A DNA stretch of 64,000 nt from Margaritifera margaritifera. Lineage: Eukaryota; Mollusca; Bivalvia; Unionida; Margaritiferidae. The position numbers and the translations under genes were made by a program. The DNA lies in the NCBI GenBank assembly GCA_029931535.1, contig JAQPZY010001561.1, forward strand, positions 2,802,501-2,866,500, read 5' to 3'. Shown here in pieces: positions 34,201 to 46,281 of this stretch (positions within the stretch are counted from its first letter, which is position 1; each line of letters begins with the position of its first letter). The notes under the pieces were generated by a model. That model saw only the letters and a program-made list of their open reading frames with translations, ran no database searches and was not told the DNA's origin.

Positions 34201-34539
34201 TTAAAACCTTATTTTGTATTAAATGTTGTAAAATTTAAACAACTTCTATCAAAGTGAACCATTTCTACACAGGAAAAACCATAAAAATTCGCCCTTGATA
34301 TAACGACGAAATTGTTGCATACTGATATTACAGTAGTAGCGGTATCGCATGAGTATATAAACACTCCGTTTTTGATGCAGGGCAGTTATTTGAGTTGATC
34401 TTGGTTTCATTTAGCTATACTTTCTATGATACTCAACCACTTTCATATATGCCTGACTGCGTATGCATGTAAGCATCCTCGTTAAGAGTTGTGATGGATG
34501 TTGCTTTATAGAAACTTGCCGTGTAATTGATGTCTAAAG

Positions 34540-34542
<3 letters not shown>
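34201..34542. other. Spacer, possibly LINE 3' untranslated end
   Basis: No recognisable feature apart from its position directly behind the LINE-A copy. Confidence 0.3.

Positions 34543-34591
<49 letters not shown>
34543..34591. repeat. (AT)n microsatellite
   Basis: About 24 AT units. Confidence 0.97.
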
Positions 34592-34593
<2 letters not shown>

Positions 34594-34773
34594 TTCACTA
34601 AAGAAACTACATTATATTATGTTAAAGATTATGTACTATCTGATATTTCTTCAGAATTAATTTGTTTCCTATCTGTCACATTAATGTACGCTATGACTGA
34701 TAGATTGATATACTTAAAAACTTAGGAATATTGATGTGAATGACGAATGATAAGTTTCTCTCAATTCTTGTTC

Positions 34774-35095
34774 CTAATCACTGCATACACACGTTTTCTG
34801 TTTGCATCTCAATCACTGCATACACACGTTTTCTGTTTGCATCCCAATCACTGCATATACACATTGTCTGTTTGGTTCCCAATCACTGCATATACATGTT
34901 TTCTGTTTGCATCCCAATCACTGCATATGCACGTTTTCTGTTTGCATCCCAATCACTGCATATACACATTGTATGTTTGCATCCCAATCACTGCATATAC
35001 ATGTTTTCTGTTTGCATTCCAATCACTGCATATACACGTTTTCTGTTTGCATCCCAATCACTGCATATACACCTTTCTGTTTGCATCCTAAAAGT
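34774..35095. repeat. Minisatellite, 35-bp unit, about 9 copies
   Basis: The unit is AATCACTGCATATACACGTT then TTCTGTTTGCATCCC. Starts at 34776 and 34811 fix the period. The overlapping periodic open frames in all three forward frames are array artefacts. Confidence 0.95.
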
Positions 35096-35145
35096 GCTTC
35101 TTATTTAAAACAGAATTTGTCACCACTTATAAATTATTTTTTTCG

Positions 35146-35180
35146 CATATGCTACCTGCGTGTGGGCTGAGATTTAAATA
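35146..35180. repeat. Short dispersed repeat shared with 18175-18205
   Basis: CTACCTGCGTGTGGGCTGAG followed by ATTTAAATA is the inverse of AATCTCAGGCCACACGCAGG at 18181. Too short here to define the parent element. Confidence 0.45.
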
Positions 35181-36617
35181 TAAAAAAAATATTGGTTTGT
35201 TCTTGTTCTTGTTTTCGATAATCATGCTTTTATTGGCAGGTGAGATGATCATCTTTATTGCTTTTTTTATTTCAATTAAACTAATATTCTCTATGCAGCA
35301 TTTTACAAGGCAACCCATAAGCTCTCGCCGTGCAAATTTAAGAAGCGACATGGATGACAGTAGTTCTAACCTGTCATTAATAAGTTCGAACCAATAAACT
35401 TTCACGATCAAATGATTATTGCCTTTTTTTAAGGAGTGACTTGGTATCCTTTCAAGGAAAATATCATGTATATGTCAAGACCACTCTTTTCACACATTAT
35501 TTTATAGATCAAGATTGAAAATTGATGTAAAATATCCACTTTGACATTTAAGGTTATCCTTACATAAAAATGCAATAATTAAAGAACCTACATGTATTTC
35601 ATTATTTGAAGTGTTAACTAATATGTAAACTCTTTCATTATTAGATTAAGATCCAAAATTAATTTTATAAATCAAAGTTGATTAAATTAGAGTAGAATAA
35701 ATCAATGCATCGATAGTAACATTTAAAAAATGGATTAATTCAATGTAGAGCTGAGTCCCCCATATCAAATATACCTTTCAATTATTCAGTATGATGGTGT
35801 ATGCAACATCTGAAAATTTCGACCCGACTTGACCAATGGTTATCGAGATATTCATTCGAAGTGTACATATCAGGAATGTACAACTTCGGCAGTTTCCGTG
35901 AGTCAAGTCCGTATGATGCCATGGGAAGCCCCGCATCGCAAATCATCATCTTTTTAGTATGCTGAATACATGTAAATCTATATTCATATTTTCACAATAC
36001 ATGCAATCCCCCCCCCCCCAAAAAAAAAAAAGGTAACAAAAGATTATATTAACAATATCGTATATTGGATGAGGAAGTTTCATATCCATCCAATATTTTA
36101 AACAAATGCGTAATAAAATTCTCCAAGTAAAACGTGAGTTCTTTTCATAAGCATATCTCTTTATAAGTATGTCCGCTTGAAGTAGACGCATCGATTATAA
36201 AGTTCCAGTTGTTGGCGAAGATGTTCTTGGCTACACCTATATTAACATATACGCACATATATTAAAAAAAACACACAAGACAAAACGTACATTCAAGTCG
36301 CAATATGGAGAGAGAGAGAGATAGAAAAGGTTGTGAGCGGTCGCTGAACAATGCGATGAAGGATACCGAGTTACGGCTAAAAGTGAATTTTATGTTTTTA
36401 AATTGATCATGATTGGGAAAATATGTAAAATTAAACAGAGAATGAGGGAACAATAGCGTAAGAGAAGGATGAAAGGATTAAAGCTGGGGGGGGGGGAGGA
36501 CTAAACGAGTGGTTGCGGGCAGTCTCATATCGCGAAAATAGAATATAAAAAATTATCTATTTCATTATCAGCTAAAAGTCTGCTAGAAATACAATTTACC
36601 GAATCCTCACACACCTA

Positions 36618-36618
<1 letters not shown>
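35181..36618. other. Unassigned AT-rich region
   Basis: Contains homopolymers at about 36009-36030 (C then A) and 36486-36497 (G), and a short GA tract at 36310-36321. No gene recognised. Confidence 0.4.

Positions 36619-36694
<76 letters not shown>
36619..36694. repeat. (GA)n microsatellite
   Basis: About 37 GA units with one AAAG interruption. Confidence 0.96.
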
Positions 36695-36696
<2 letters not shown>

Positions 36697-36818
36697 TTAG
36701 CTAAATTGCTAAAGACAGAGGACTACAGCAACACATGAATTCACGCCTAGGTCGGATTGGCGGTTGTCCAGTTTGAAATTAAAATCGAGGTCGTATAATC
36801 AGTCATAAGAATTTACCA

Positions 36819-37213
36819 ATATTGACAAATACATTCATTTTAATATTGAAAGGTCTATTTATTTTAATATTGAAAAGTATATTCATTTTAATATTGACAA
36901 ATACATTCATTTTAATATTGAAAGTTATAATCATTCTAATATTGAAAAGTATATTTATTTTAATATTGAAAACTATATTCATTTTAATATTGACAAATAC
37001 GTTCATTTTAATATTGAAAAGTATAATCATTCTAATAATGAAAAGTATATTCATTTTAATATTGAAAAGTACATTGATTTTAATATGAAAAAGTATGTTC
37101 ATTCTAATATTGAAAAGTATATTCATTTTAATTTTGAAAAATACTTTCATTTTGATATTGAAAAGTGATTTCATTTTAATATTGAAAAAGTATATTCATT
37201 TTAATATTGACGA
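36819..37213. repeat. Minisatellite, 24-bp unit, about 16 copies
   Basis: The unit is AATATTGAAAAGTATATTCA plus TTTT, with GACAAATACATTC variants. The unit is eight codons and stop-free on both strands, giving spurious periodic frames. Confidence 0.94.
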
Positions 37214-38724
37214 TCAGCGTTTATGTATCTCATACAAAATGGACTAATGTGTTTAATAATTGAGTTTAAAAGTCTACACTTTCAATTTTTATTTCATTGG
37301 GACTCCAACATAACTTTCATTCCTCAAATATCTATATGAGTTTAATTTTCAGTATAAGATTATAATGGAATATAATTAGAATAAGTTAATTATGTGAATG
37401 ATTCTAGTTTCAATAATCAAAGTTCATCTTAGTGATTGAAAATCATGTAAATCTTTGGTTTGTAAATAGCACTGTGACTGAGACCTCTTAAAGTGCACAT
37501 ACATACACATAATGTATGTGCATGTGTGTGTGCGTAAATGAAGTTCTATCATCTGATTATACCGGTGTCATTCTATGCATGTTTGTATTTCTTTCGCGAC
37601 CTTTGTCGCAAAATGCAAGACAGCTTTTGTAATGTTATCTGTTGTCTCTTTAACCCTTCCTGGATCCACATATTTATTATGTCTCTCCAGACTTTAATTT
37701 GACGTAGCACGTAAGTTTGTTCTGGTGTCTTCTCCACAGACATTTACATTAGCTTAGTGTGGTGTATAAAATAGCACGTCAAAATTGATTTGTCATAAGT
37801 TGGAAAGTAACAGCAACACGCAGAGACAATTTAATCATAGTTTATGGACTTTAAAATCCATTGTTTCTACGGAGGATCAAAGTTTATTCTTGTTATTGTC
37901 CATGAAAGACATTCGCATATTCGCATTCTGTCTGGTTTAACTTTCAACCTTTTTTGCTGCAACCGAATATGCACATTAAGATTTTGAACAAATGTTCGCA
38001 TTGGACTATCAGTTGTTTTTATCTCGTTGTTTTTTTATTTTTTCCCCGAAATATTCTCCGTTGTTTTTATTTTGTATTCTCAAATGTTTGCTTTATTTCT
38101 TTGTTTCGAAGTAACAAATAATTATCGTAAGCAATGTTCTTGTTACTTTTTGCATTGTACTCGATTTGTTTTTTCACGTAAAAGTGAATAACAAATGGTG
38201 AAAGTTTCCTTACTGAGCAAAATATTTATAGCTAGTGCCAATAATTTTCATAGTGCATCCCTATGAACTATCGTACTGGTGCATTTGCCTATATTTTGCG
38301 ATTTTTTTTTCTTGCACAACTTTACAAGTACGAATTACTTATTTCTGATGGACTATAATAAACGTTGTCATTGAAATATGGTCTTTTGCTGTTCATTTTA
38401 CTTAGAATTGTACTATGAATTATGGGTGCTCGAAAATAGGGTGATATCCGTGTAAATTGCGAAGGTCATTTAGTCAAATAGTAACCATTAGATGTAAATG
38501 CATACAAATCCCATGCAATACTACCTACAACCTATCATGTCGTAATAATTATCCAATGAAATCACGATAGCATTCAGTTCTTTCGTAGTATGTAGAGCTG
38601 ATTAAAAATAATGTTTTCGACATAACAAGACGATAAACAGGGAAATTTATATTACATTACAACGTTTTGAAAGGATTTATGTGCACCAAACTTTTGAAAA
38701 AGATATGCAATTCACACACACACA

Positions 38725-38726
<2 letters not shown>
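37214..38726. other. Unassigned AT-rich region
   Basis: A short inverted repeat GCACATACAT / ATGTATGTGC lies at about 37495-37522. No gene recognised. Confidence 0.4.

Positions 38727-38797
<71 letters not shown>
38727..38797. repeat. (CT)n microsatellite
   Basis: About 35 CT units after a short CA tract. Confidence 0.97.
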
Positions 38798-38799
<2 letters not shown>

Positions 38800-40851
38800 A
38801 TCGAGTAGACCCATGAAATATACATGCAATATTTTAAAAAATATTTATTTTATGTCGATGATATATTTAGGTAATACAAAACTAATTTTAAAAAGTCCTG
38901 TATATTCAAGACATGTGTGTTTAGGTATCATTTATATTACACGAAGCGATCTGACATGGAGCGTAGTATTTAACAGCCCCAATAGTAGCCCAACAATTAA
39001 CATCGGAAGTTTGATAATTGATTGATAGTTTTCTGTAAAAACGAAATAAATTTATGGCCGAAATAAATAATAATTTCGGAAGATTGTCACGATTCCAAGA
39101 CAATGTCCGTGTCTCGTTCTAGGGTCTGGTTGGTGCCCCCAAGACATGAAATTAAAAGCGATTTCGGCGGGGTGGGGTGGGTGGGTGGTTAGGGGTGGTA
39201 TGGGGGGGGGGAGGGGGAACCACCAGTCCTACCCAGCATTGAATTTATATATTGATGTAGTCGTCTGCCTTTAGCAATTTTGCGTACATCTCTCTCTCTC
39301 ACGAATAAGAGGATTTGGTAAATTGTAATTTCGGTTGACTTTTAGCTTATAAATAAAATAGATAGCTTTTTATATTCTATTCTAGCGATGTTTTAGACTG
39401 CGCGCACCCACTATTTGAGTCCCCAACTTTAATCCTTCTCTTTCGCTGTTTGTTCCAACTTTCTCATTGTTATTCGCGGTTTAATTTTATATCTTTTCCC
39501 AATCATGGTTAATTTAAAATAATGATGTTCACTTTTAGCTGTAACTCGGTATCCTTTATTACATTGTTCGGCGATTGCTCACAACCTACTATCTCTCTCT
39601 CTCTATGTTGTGACTTAAACCTACGGTTTTTTTTTTTTTTTTTTTTGGGGGGGGGGGGTAAATATCACTGCGTCTGCTTTAGACGGACATGCTGGTGAAG
39701 AGAACCATGTTTTACCAAGACATGCTTATGAAGAGAAATACGTTTTACTAAGAGAATTAGATGCCGTTTCTTTTTGCTTGCTTTTTTTTTAAATATAACG
39801 GCTGCATATGAAACTTCCTCATCCAATCCAATATACTGTAACACGCACGGGGGTTCCTCTACCGAGCGAATCAAACACCTGCGTGAGTTTGGGCTGGAAG
39901 TCCCTTCTTTTCCCCTAGTTTCAAGGACTTCCCGACAACATTCGTTGTCAACTGGAAGTTCTCGTAACGCGCCAAGACTAGAAACAATTTTTCTCTAATC
40001 AATAAATGAATGACCACAATGTCACAACTACAACTTCACAATTGCATGATTTTTCCCTGTTAGCATGCCGTGGCATGAAGCACATGACACATTTCAAACA
40101 CCCAATGCAGGGAACTATACAAATACTAAAACTGCATCAATAGAATCTTGTCTCTTTTTTACTTTTCATTATTAACCAATTATGGATCACCAAACCCGTA
40201 TTTACTCTATGGTATCTTCACTCATTTCTAGACTGGTTTACAGTTTTTCCGTATAATTAGTACCGTGGGTCCTAAAAACAACAGTTTGAACCGCGTTTCG
40301 CACGTGTACTTCCACTAACTGCTATAAAGAAAGACATTTCCAAACAAAGGGATGACCTCTTCCCAATTATTCCATAGCACAAAACAGTAGTTCCTGTCAC
40401 GAATATCCCCCACTGAAAGGCACAATCAATCAACACCTCTGAATTAAAATAGGAACTACTTGGCTCTATGCCCACTTATACTAGTCTGACCACATCTCAA
40501 ACTACGAAACCAATCCGCGTCATTGCAAAGTCTCTTAAAAACTGTAAGTATGACGTCTGTTCCTAGAAATTGGTTAATTACTCGGGCTGGGAAATATTTT
40601 CCCAACACCAGCTTCCCATAATCAAACAACTAGTCACTAAAATCTAACGAACCTATAAATGGAGACGTAAATACAAATGGAACATACCCAAATTTATTAC
40701 AATACGATATTGTTGATATTGTTTTGAGGGAAAAAAGTTGCATCTATTGTAACAATATTAGTATAGCTTTACGTGTCTTCAGCACAGTCTTGCATGGTGC
40801 ATAGTGAATCGAATGTTATTTGCGTAGCAATGAGAATGAGAAAATATGCTT
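38798..40851. other. Unassigned region with G-rich and T/G homopolymer tracts
   Basis: G-rich stretch at 39170-39220 and T18-G11 at about 39628-39659. Small open frames (39774-39998 plus, 40272-40475 minus) carry no motif I recognise. Confidence 0.4.
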
Positions 40852-41030
40852 GTTTGTACAGTGACTGCTGTCTGACTGGTGTCTGGCCTTATTTAAACTG
40901 ATTGTACAGTGACCGCTGTCTGACCTTATTTAAACTGATTCTACAGTGACTGTTGTCTGACTTTATTTAAACTGATCGTACAGTGACTGCTGTCTGATCT
41001 TATTTAAACTGATTGTACAGTGACTGCTGC
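40852..41030. repeat. Minisatellite, about 37-bp unit, 4-5 copies
   Basis: The unit is TGATTGTACAGTGACTGCTG then TCTGACCTTATTTAAAC. The first unit is longer by TGACTGGTGTC. Confidence 0.85.
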
Positions 41031-41882
41031 ACAAACTTGCGACGGCCCTGGATAATTTTGTTTTCTTTGTTGTAGATTCGCATATAAACAGAGCTTCATA
41101 ACGTGCAAACATAACTGAGAAAATTACCTGGACAATATAAAATAGAAAATTAAATCAATTAAGCATTAAATGTATGTTATATACTGTGGTGACCTGTTGC
41201 AATCATTGTTTAGCAACAGTGATATACAAAAAGTTTTAAGAAACCAAACTACATTGAATAACTCAAAAGTCTATTTTGTACAGCTTTGGAAATTTACGAG
41301 TCTGAGCGATAGTGACTCACATCGCATGATCTGTTTCTCCTCACTGGTATCGGATGAAAATGTGTTGTTCCGCCAAAGATTTCAAGGCGCAGAACACGGA
41401 GGTACTCGTGCATGATAGTATTGGTGTCTTTCATTGTATTATTACCCTGTTAGAATCAAATGGGGTTGTTTTACTTTATTTCTAGATAAACCAATCACTT
41501 TTTCTGTACCTTGCTGCTTAATTACAATTTTGAAAATATACATACTGATATATTGTTGCAGTATTAGCAGCAATTTTGCTTTGCCATCTGATAAAACAAT
41601 ATATTTAGCTTTATAATATGCTCATAGGTGAACACGTGCTCAGGTAGCATATACATCCTCAGCTTAAGTGAGCATTCCAGCAAAGTGCTTTATGGAATAC
41701 TGTTTCTCATCAAACCGTACTTTGTGCTTTCAAAAAAAGTGCCGGATTATATAAATGTATTTTCAAAATCTCTACATTTTATGCATCAGATGATTTGATC
41801 TAACTGGATTTACTTTTTACTCCTCCGATGCCGCTTTATTTAGAGGGTATTCGCTAGGGGTGTTCGCTGCATCGTAAAGTGA

Positions 41883-42299
41883 ATGACGATCTTGGTTATA
41901 ACATCCAGGTGGGAGCAACAAGCATGTGTAACTAAAAGCTTATCTCAAAACGCTTTCGATAGCAACCAATATCTTGTTCATCATCTATTTGGCAAACATT
42001 TAACCATTGCTACCACGGTCTCTAAGGTTCCATATGCAAAACGTTTAATGGTGTTGTTCAATAAATATCTGCATGCTCCAATCATTCCACCATTGATTAG
42101 CGACAAGCAATTTCATGTTTTTATTAGTCTATGCCCCATTTCTGATGCTAATACAGAGAAGACGGAAAACATGACCATGGCAAAATCCCCGAAAGCGTAC
42201 AAATTATTTTTCTCACATAAACATAAAGACTTCTTGCATCGAATACGTAGCATTAGATCTGTAATATGTAGAATGCGAGATCATTCTCGTGGAATATAA
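41883..42299 (+). CDS. Unrecognised open frame, 138 codons
   Basis: Starts MTILVITSRWEQQACVTKSL and ends in SVICRMRDHSRGI. It is the longest non-repetitive open frame in the window that I cannot tie to a transposon. Composition is ordinary (mixed hydrophobic and basic, no clear domain, no signal peptide or membrane segment). It could be a single exon, an old pseudogene or chance. No splice context was convincing. Confidence 0.15.
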   Translation: MTILVITSRWEQQACVTKSLSQNAFDSNQYLVHHLFGKHLTIATTVSKVPYAKRLMVLFNKYLHAPIIPPLISDKQFHVFISLCPISDANTEKTENMTMAKSPKAYKLFFSHKHKDFLHRIRSIRSVICRMRDHSRGI

Positions 42300-42959
42300 G
42301 AGGAATTTTGGCTAGAAAGCGGGGAGAAGTGAAAAAGGCGTTGCTGTACTGAGCCGCTTTCTCTTCACCGACCCATGACCAAATAAAGATCTTGCACTCG
42401 ACGATGCACGACAATGTTATTTTATTTATTCTGCAGTCCTGTAGCATGGGAAAAAATACTGTAGTGGGCATGAAATCTAGCCTCGAAGTATTTTTTTTTT
42501 TAAATTAAGTTTTGTAATCGTAAAGCTCTCGGTGGTAAAGCAGGGTGGGTGGGTGTTGTCAACATTATGGTTAACATTAAATTTCTTCATTAATACCTCT
42601 AGTTATCCAATGCCAAACGATGGTTGGTATGATTCCCGTTTATGTTTCATATTCGCATATAAATTGATTCAAAATCATCCTTTGAACTGTTTAAATTCAT
42701 GATGTTACAACATGAATCGATGTGTAAATCCATCCTCGGTATCAGCCTCGTTTCCAGGTTTGTCACATTTGGAACACTTCCGTGGTTATCTCGCTTCATA
42801 AAAATGAGGTCGCTTACGGTATCATCCATTTTAAAGCTAAACATGTTTTTTTATATATTGCAAATTGTGACCGTTAAATTGGACATACATTTGCTGTATT
42901 CGAACTTAGCCAAAACACTTAATAATATATAATTGTAATCAAAATTATTAATTAAGGTG
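42300..42959. other. Unassigned spacer
   Basis: A 65-codon minus frame (42647-42844) has protein-like composition but no motif I recognise. Confidence 0.3.
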
Positions 42960-43235
42960 TGGTTTTGTTGTTATCAGTAGCAATGTACGGTTGCCCCAGC
43001 GAGCGCGCGCTTGCAGAATTATGCCTGCGGTTGCTACCCAGCGAACGGCAGAATTTTCCCTGCCAGGCGCAGAATTCTGCAGAATTCCGCGGGAAGTATA
43101 AAAGGGCAAGTCAGCGTCTATGCCGGGACCTGATCGGGTTTCCGAGGGTCGTGTTAAGAGTTCTGTGTGTGCGTGAGAAAGTCGTTTCACAAATTTAGGA
43201 CGAAGTCCATATAAGGCAGTGTGCAAAGAAAAGGT
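42960..43235 (+). promoter_or_regulatory. TATA-containing promoter-like island with possible first exon
   Basis: A locally GC-rich block (42985-43200: AGCGAGCGCGCGCTTGC, repeated GCAGAATT motifs) contains TATAAAAG at 43097-43104 preceded by CGCGGGAAG. About 130 bp downstream AAAAG^GTAACT (43229-43239) is a good splice donor, so a non-coding or short first exon about 43127-43233 is possible. No downstream coding exon was recognised on the plus strand. It could instead be the promoter part of a retroelement LTR: AATAAA signals lie at about 43932 and 44067, but I could not find matching LTR ends or a primer site. Confidence 0.35.
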
Positions 43236-43579
43236 AACTCTTTTGTTTATTATTTTCCGCGAATCAGAAATTTACAGTTATTTCACTATGTCTTTATAAG
43301 TAATTGCCAGGAAAAATAACGTTTCTTTTAGTTCATTTTGGACAGGTCTAAAAGTAAGTTCTGAAATCTGCGTCTGTATAATCTAAACCTTTCAGGATAT
43401 TTATTCTTTCATTTTTATGTTTTCAAAATCAGCAACTTTAGCTTAAATATTTATCCAATCAGTTAATTTATATGCAGACAGTATTTTCCCTGATCTTGTG
43501 AGGTCAAGTCAAGTGTTTCTTGCAAACCTTATTAAAATTATAATACTTAATGAAGTTCAGTAGAAATAGGAAATTATGG

Positions 43580-43636
43580 AATAATAATAATAATAATAAT
43601 AACAACAACAACAACAACAACAACAATAATAATAAT
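43580..43636. repeat. (AAT)n-(AAC)n compound microsatellite
   Basis: AAT units, then AAC units, then AAT units. Confidence 0.95.
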
Positions 43637-43649
43637 GTACCAGATTGAT

Positions 43650-43810
43650 TATGAAGCCACTGAGTGTTTCTCAAGGCTCTTTTCATAAGTTATTTGTTAT
43701 ATATAAGTTATATTGTAAAGCTACTGAGTGTTTCTCAAGGCTTTGTGCATAAGTTGTCAGTTATTGTTATAGCCATTGAGTGTTTATCAAGGCTCTGTTT
43801 GAAGTCAACC
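43650..43810. repeat. Degenerate repeat x3, about 60-bp unit
   Basis: GCCACTGAGTGTTTCTCAAGG recurs as GCTACTGAGTGTTTCTCAAGG and GCCATTGAGTGTTTATCAAGG, each followed by CT-TTTG/T-CATAAGTT-like sequence. Confidence 0.75.
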
Positions 43811-44636
43811 CATAAGAATATAATTAAATGTTAGCCCATGTTTCTAAGTTTAGCCCTAAATAATAAATTAATATAAAATCTGAACATTAAAACTTTAGAT
43901 ATTTGTAAATGTGTATATCAAATTCTATTATAATAAACTGTTATTTAAATTAAGTATGTTTATCCAAATGCACACTACCACTGTGATATGAGTCATTATA
44001 TAGAAGTAATGCACCTGTTATTTGAGTTTTTAATTTGTACTGCTATATGACTTTATGACTATTAATAAACCAGATCAAACTTAAATTGGAGTCTGCGTTT
44101 CATCCCTAGTACCATTATTATAGCTAGGATCGCCCACTTCATCAGGGAATCACAGAGACCTCTTGGAGTTTAGGTTTAAGTTTGACTGGGCCTTTATTCT
44201 ATGGAGAGTTTATCGGCCACAAAGAGCACAGTGAGTCATTGAATGGTCACCAATTTATCGGCCAGCGCTATACCGTAACAATACATTAAAAACACAAATA
44301 GGGAATGATCCTGGATAGCATAATGCTGGCATTAATTTGATCCATCTGCGCATAAACAAAAAATATCAATAACAATATTACACAGCTTTTAAACCATCTC
44401 AGCTTTATAACAGTAACATGAAACAAAATAAGTTATTCAATGAAGCGTGAAGGTCTCTAAAACGTGTGAACATAGAAATATTGGCCACCAGAAATTTAAA
44501 ATAAAAGTTTACGTCTGCTTGGAAGGGTTTATCTTCCTAAAGTTTGTAGCAAATTTGTATCTTTAAATTTTCAGAACTTATTTATTAATTTGTACTATAT
44601 AGCTAAGGTTTGCCCAGATATGTCGCTAAACCATAT
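43811..44636. other. Unassigned region
   Basis: Contains TTTATCGGCCA twice (44208-44218, 44252-44262) and AATAAA signals. Possibly the 3' part of a long terminal repeat beginning near 42958, but termini and target duplication do not match. Confidence 0.3.
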
Positions 44637-44714
44637 ACACACACACATACATACATACATACATACATACATACATACATACATACATACATACATACAT
44701 ACATACATACATAC
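44637..44714. repeat. (CATA)n microsatellite
   Basis: About 18 CATA units after a short CA tract. Confidence 0.97.
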
Positions 44715-44887
44715 TGAAATAAATGGGTAAACGTTGGGTGCCATATTTTGTGAGTCCTTGTCCGACATGCCCAAGTTGGATACCAAGGTAATGCCGGGAC
44801 GTTTTCTTTGTCAATTTTCCTCTTAGCTGCCGTTAAAATGCGATATTTTGGACTAAAATAGGCCAATTTCTGCAATATATTGTTGGA

Positions 44888-45123
44888 GTCCCGGATGGCC
44901 GAGTGGTCTAAGGCGCTCGTCTTTACAGATCACTGACATCTCACCTCTGTTCGCGTGGGTTCGAGTCTTGGGGTATGTGAGAAAGCTTGCCAGTAGCTTC
45001 CCGTGGGTCGGTGGTTCTTCCCGGGTGATTTTTCGGGTTCTTCCTCCACCAAATATACTGGCGGCCATGTATAGCCTATCATGTGCTAAAAAATGGCGTT
45101 AAACCCAAACCAACCAACCAACC
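44888..45123 (+). mobile_element. tRNA-Leu-like SINE
   Basis: The head GTCCCGGATGGCCGAGTGGT followed by CTAAGGCGCT matches the 5' half of animal tRNA-Leu genes, with box A TGGCCGAGTGG (44896-44906) and box B GGTTCGAGTC (44958-44967) preceded by GCGTG. There is no matching 3' acceptor half. A tRNA-unrelated body (about 44975-45090) follows and ends GGCGTTAAACCCAAA and four CCAA/CAAC repeats, a typical mollusc SINE/LINE 3' tail. So this is a SINE and not a functional tRNA gene. Confidence 0.8.
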
Positions 45124-45332
45124 ATTATATTGTTCAATATGGTACATTATTCGGGATGTCTTTTCGCTTTTCCTTCTTTTTGACAATTCTAATACTAAGA
45201 CCGCATATAATGCTCATATTTTCCACATTGCCTTACGAGAAAGTTGTTAGAACATTGTTCTTAGTAATGTAGACTACATTAAAAAACTTTGGATTGAATT
45301 TAAAGAATCTGTATAATACATTTTTTTTATAA

Positions 45333-45746
45333 TATTATGTATGATGTTTATATAATATTATAGATATTTTAGGAAATTATAAATGTTTCTTGACTTTAAA
45401 ATTTGCTTAAATCTTAATGTTGTTTATGAGAAAAAAAAACATGTTTAACTAGTGTCCTTGAGTTAGGTTGTTTACTTCAGATTTGAGCTACTAGTACATT
45501 AGGATTTTAAAGACCATTGGCACCTCACAACATTCAAGGATACAGCCGTGAACATTCTATATTTATTACTTGTGATTAGAACACTAATTCTTATTGGATT
45601 ATTTGGATTTTAATACACATTACTGCAAGTGTCTTTTTGATTTTTTCATTTTAATTATCTAGAAATAAATTGCTTGTTGATTTTTACTTGATTTGTTGGT
45701 TTCACTTTCTTTCTGTTACATTTTTCTAGACCGTAGAGTCGTAACA
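45333..45746 (+). repeat. 5' LTR of element A, internally deleted
   Basis: Starts TATTATGTATGATG and ends AGTCGTAACA. Relative to the 3' LTR it lacks about 398 bp, joined at GAGCTA/CTAGTAC near 45488. The missing part contains the only TATA-like sequence of the 3' LTR. The polyadenylation-like AATAAA near 45663 is kept. Confidence 0.92.
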
Positions 45747-45751
45747 GAAAT

Positions 45752-45769
45752 TGGCGGCTCGTCCGGGAT
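45752..45769 (+). other. Primer binding site, tRNA-Pro type
   Basis: TGGCGGCTCGTCCGGGAT lies 5 nt after the LTR end. It differs at one position from the tRNA-Pro primer site known from gammaretroviruses, so proline tRNA is the likely primer. Confidence 0.8.
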
Positions 45770-45910
45770 AGAATTTCTTTAAAGCATATTAGAGATATTA
45801 AAAGTATCTTTGAAATTCATATTGATTTTGTCTCTGAATTTTTTTTTGTTTGTTTTTGGCAAAGATTTTAAATAGAGAAATTGTGTGTGTGAAACCAACA
45901 AGCATTCACA

Positions 45911-46198
45911 ATGGCATCTAATGTTCAGAATTTCATTTTAAAACCTACCCAGGAGGGGTTAGAGTGTATGAGAAAGGATGAGTTGTTCGAACTTGCCAGA
46001 AAATACAGTCTGTCTGAGGCAAAAGCATCATTGACAAAACAGGAGATAAAGATTATTTTAATTCAATATTTAGTAGGAAAGGGAATTTTTGATAGTAGTG
46101 CTTTAAGTTTGAAGAGAAAGCCTGTATCTGGTTCTGACAGGAAATAAAGGGAATTAGAGTTAAAGAACCAGATGGATTTAGAATTGGCAAAGCTTCAG

Positions 46199-46281
<83 letters not shown>

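Noticed and set aside
42958..44280. Complete long terminal repeat from TGTGGTTTTG to CCGTAACA
   Set aside because: No matching target duplication, no primer site after the right end, no second copy in the window, and the internal start TGTTAG at 43829 would fit equally well.
44888..44980. Functional tRNA-Leu gene
   Set aside because: Box A and box B are good, but the 3' acceptor half does not pair with the 5' end and the sequence continues into a SINE body with a repetitive tail.
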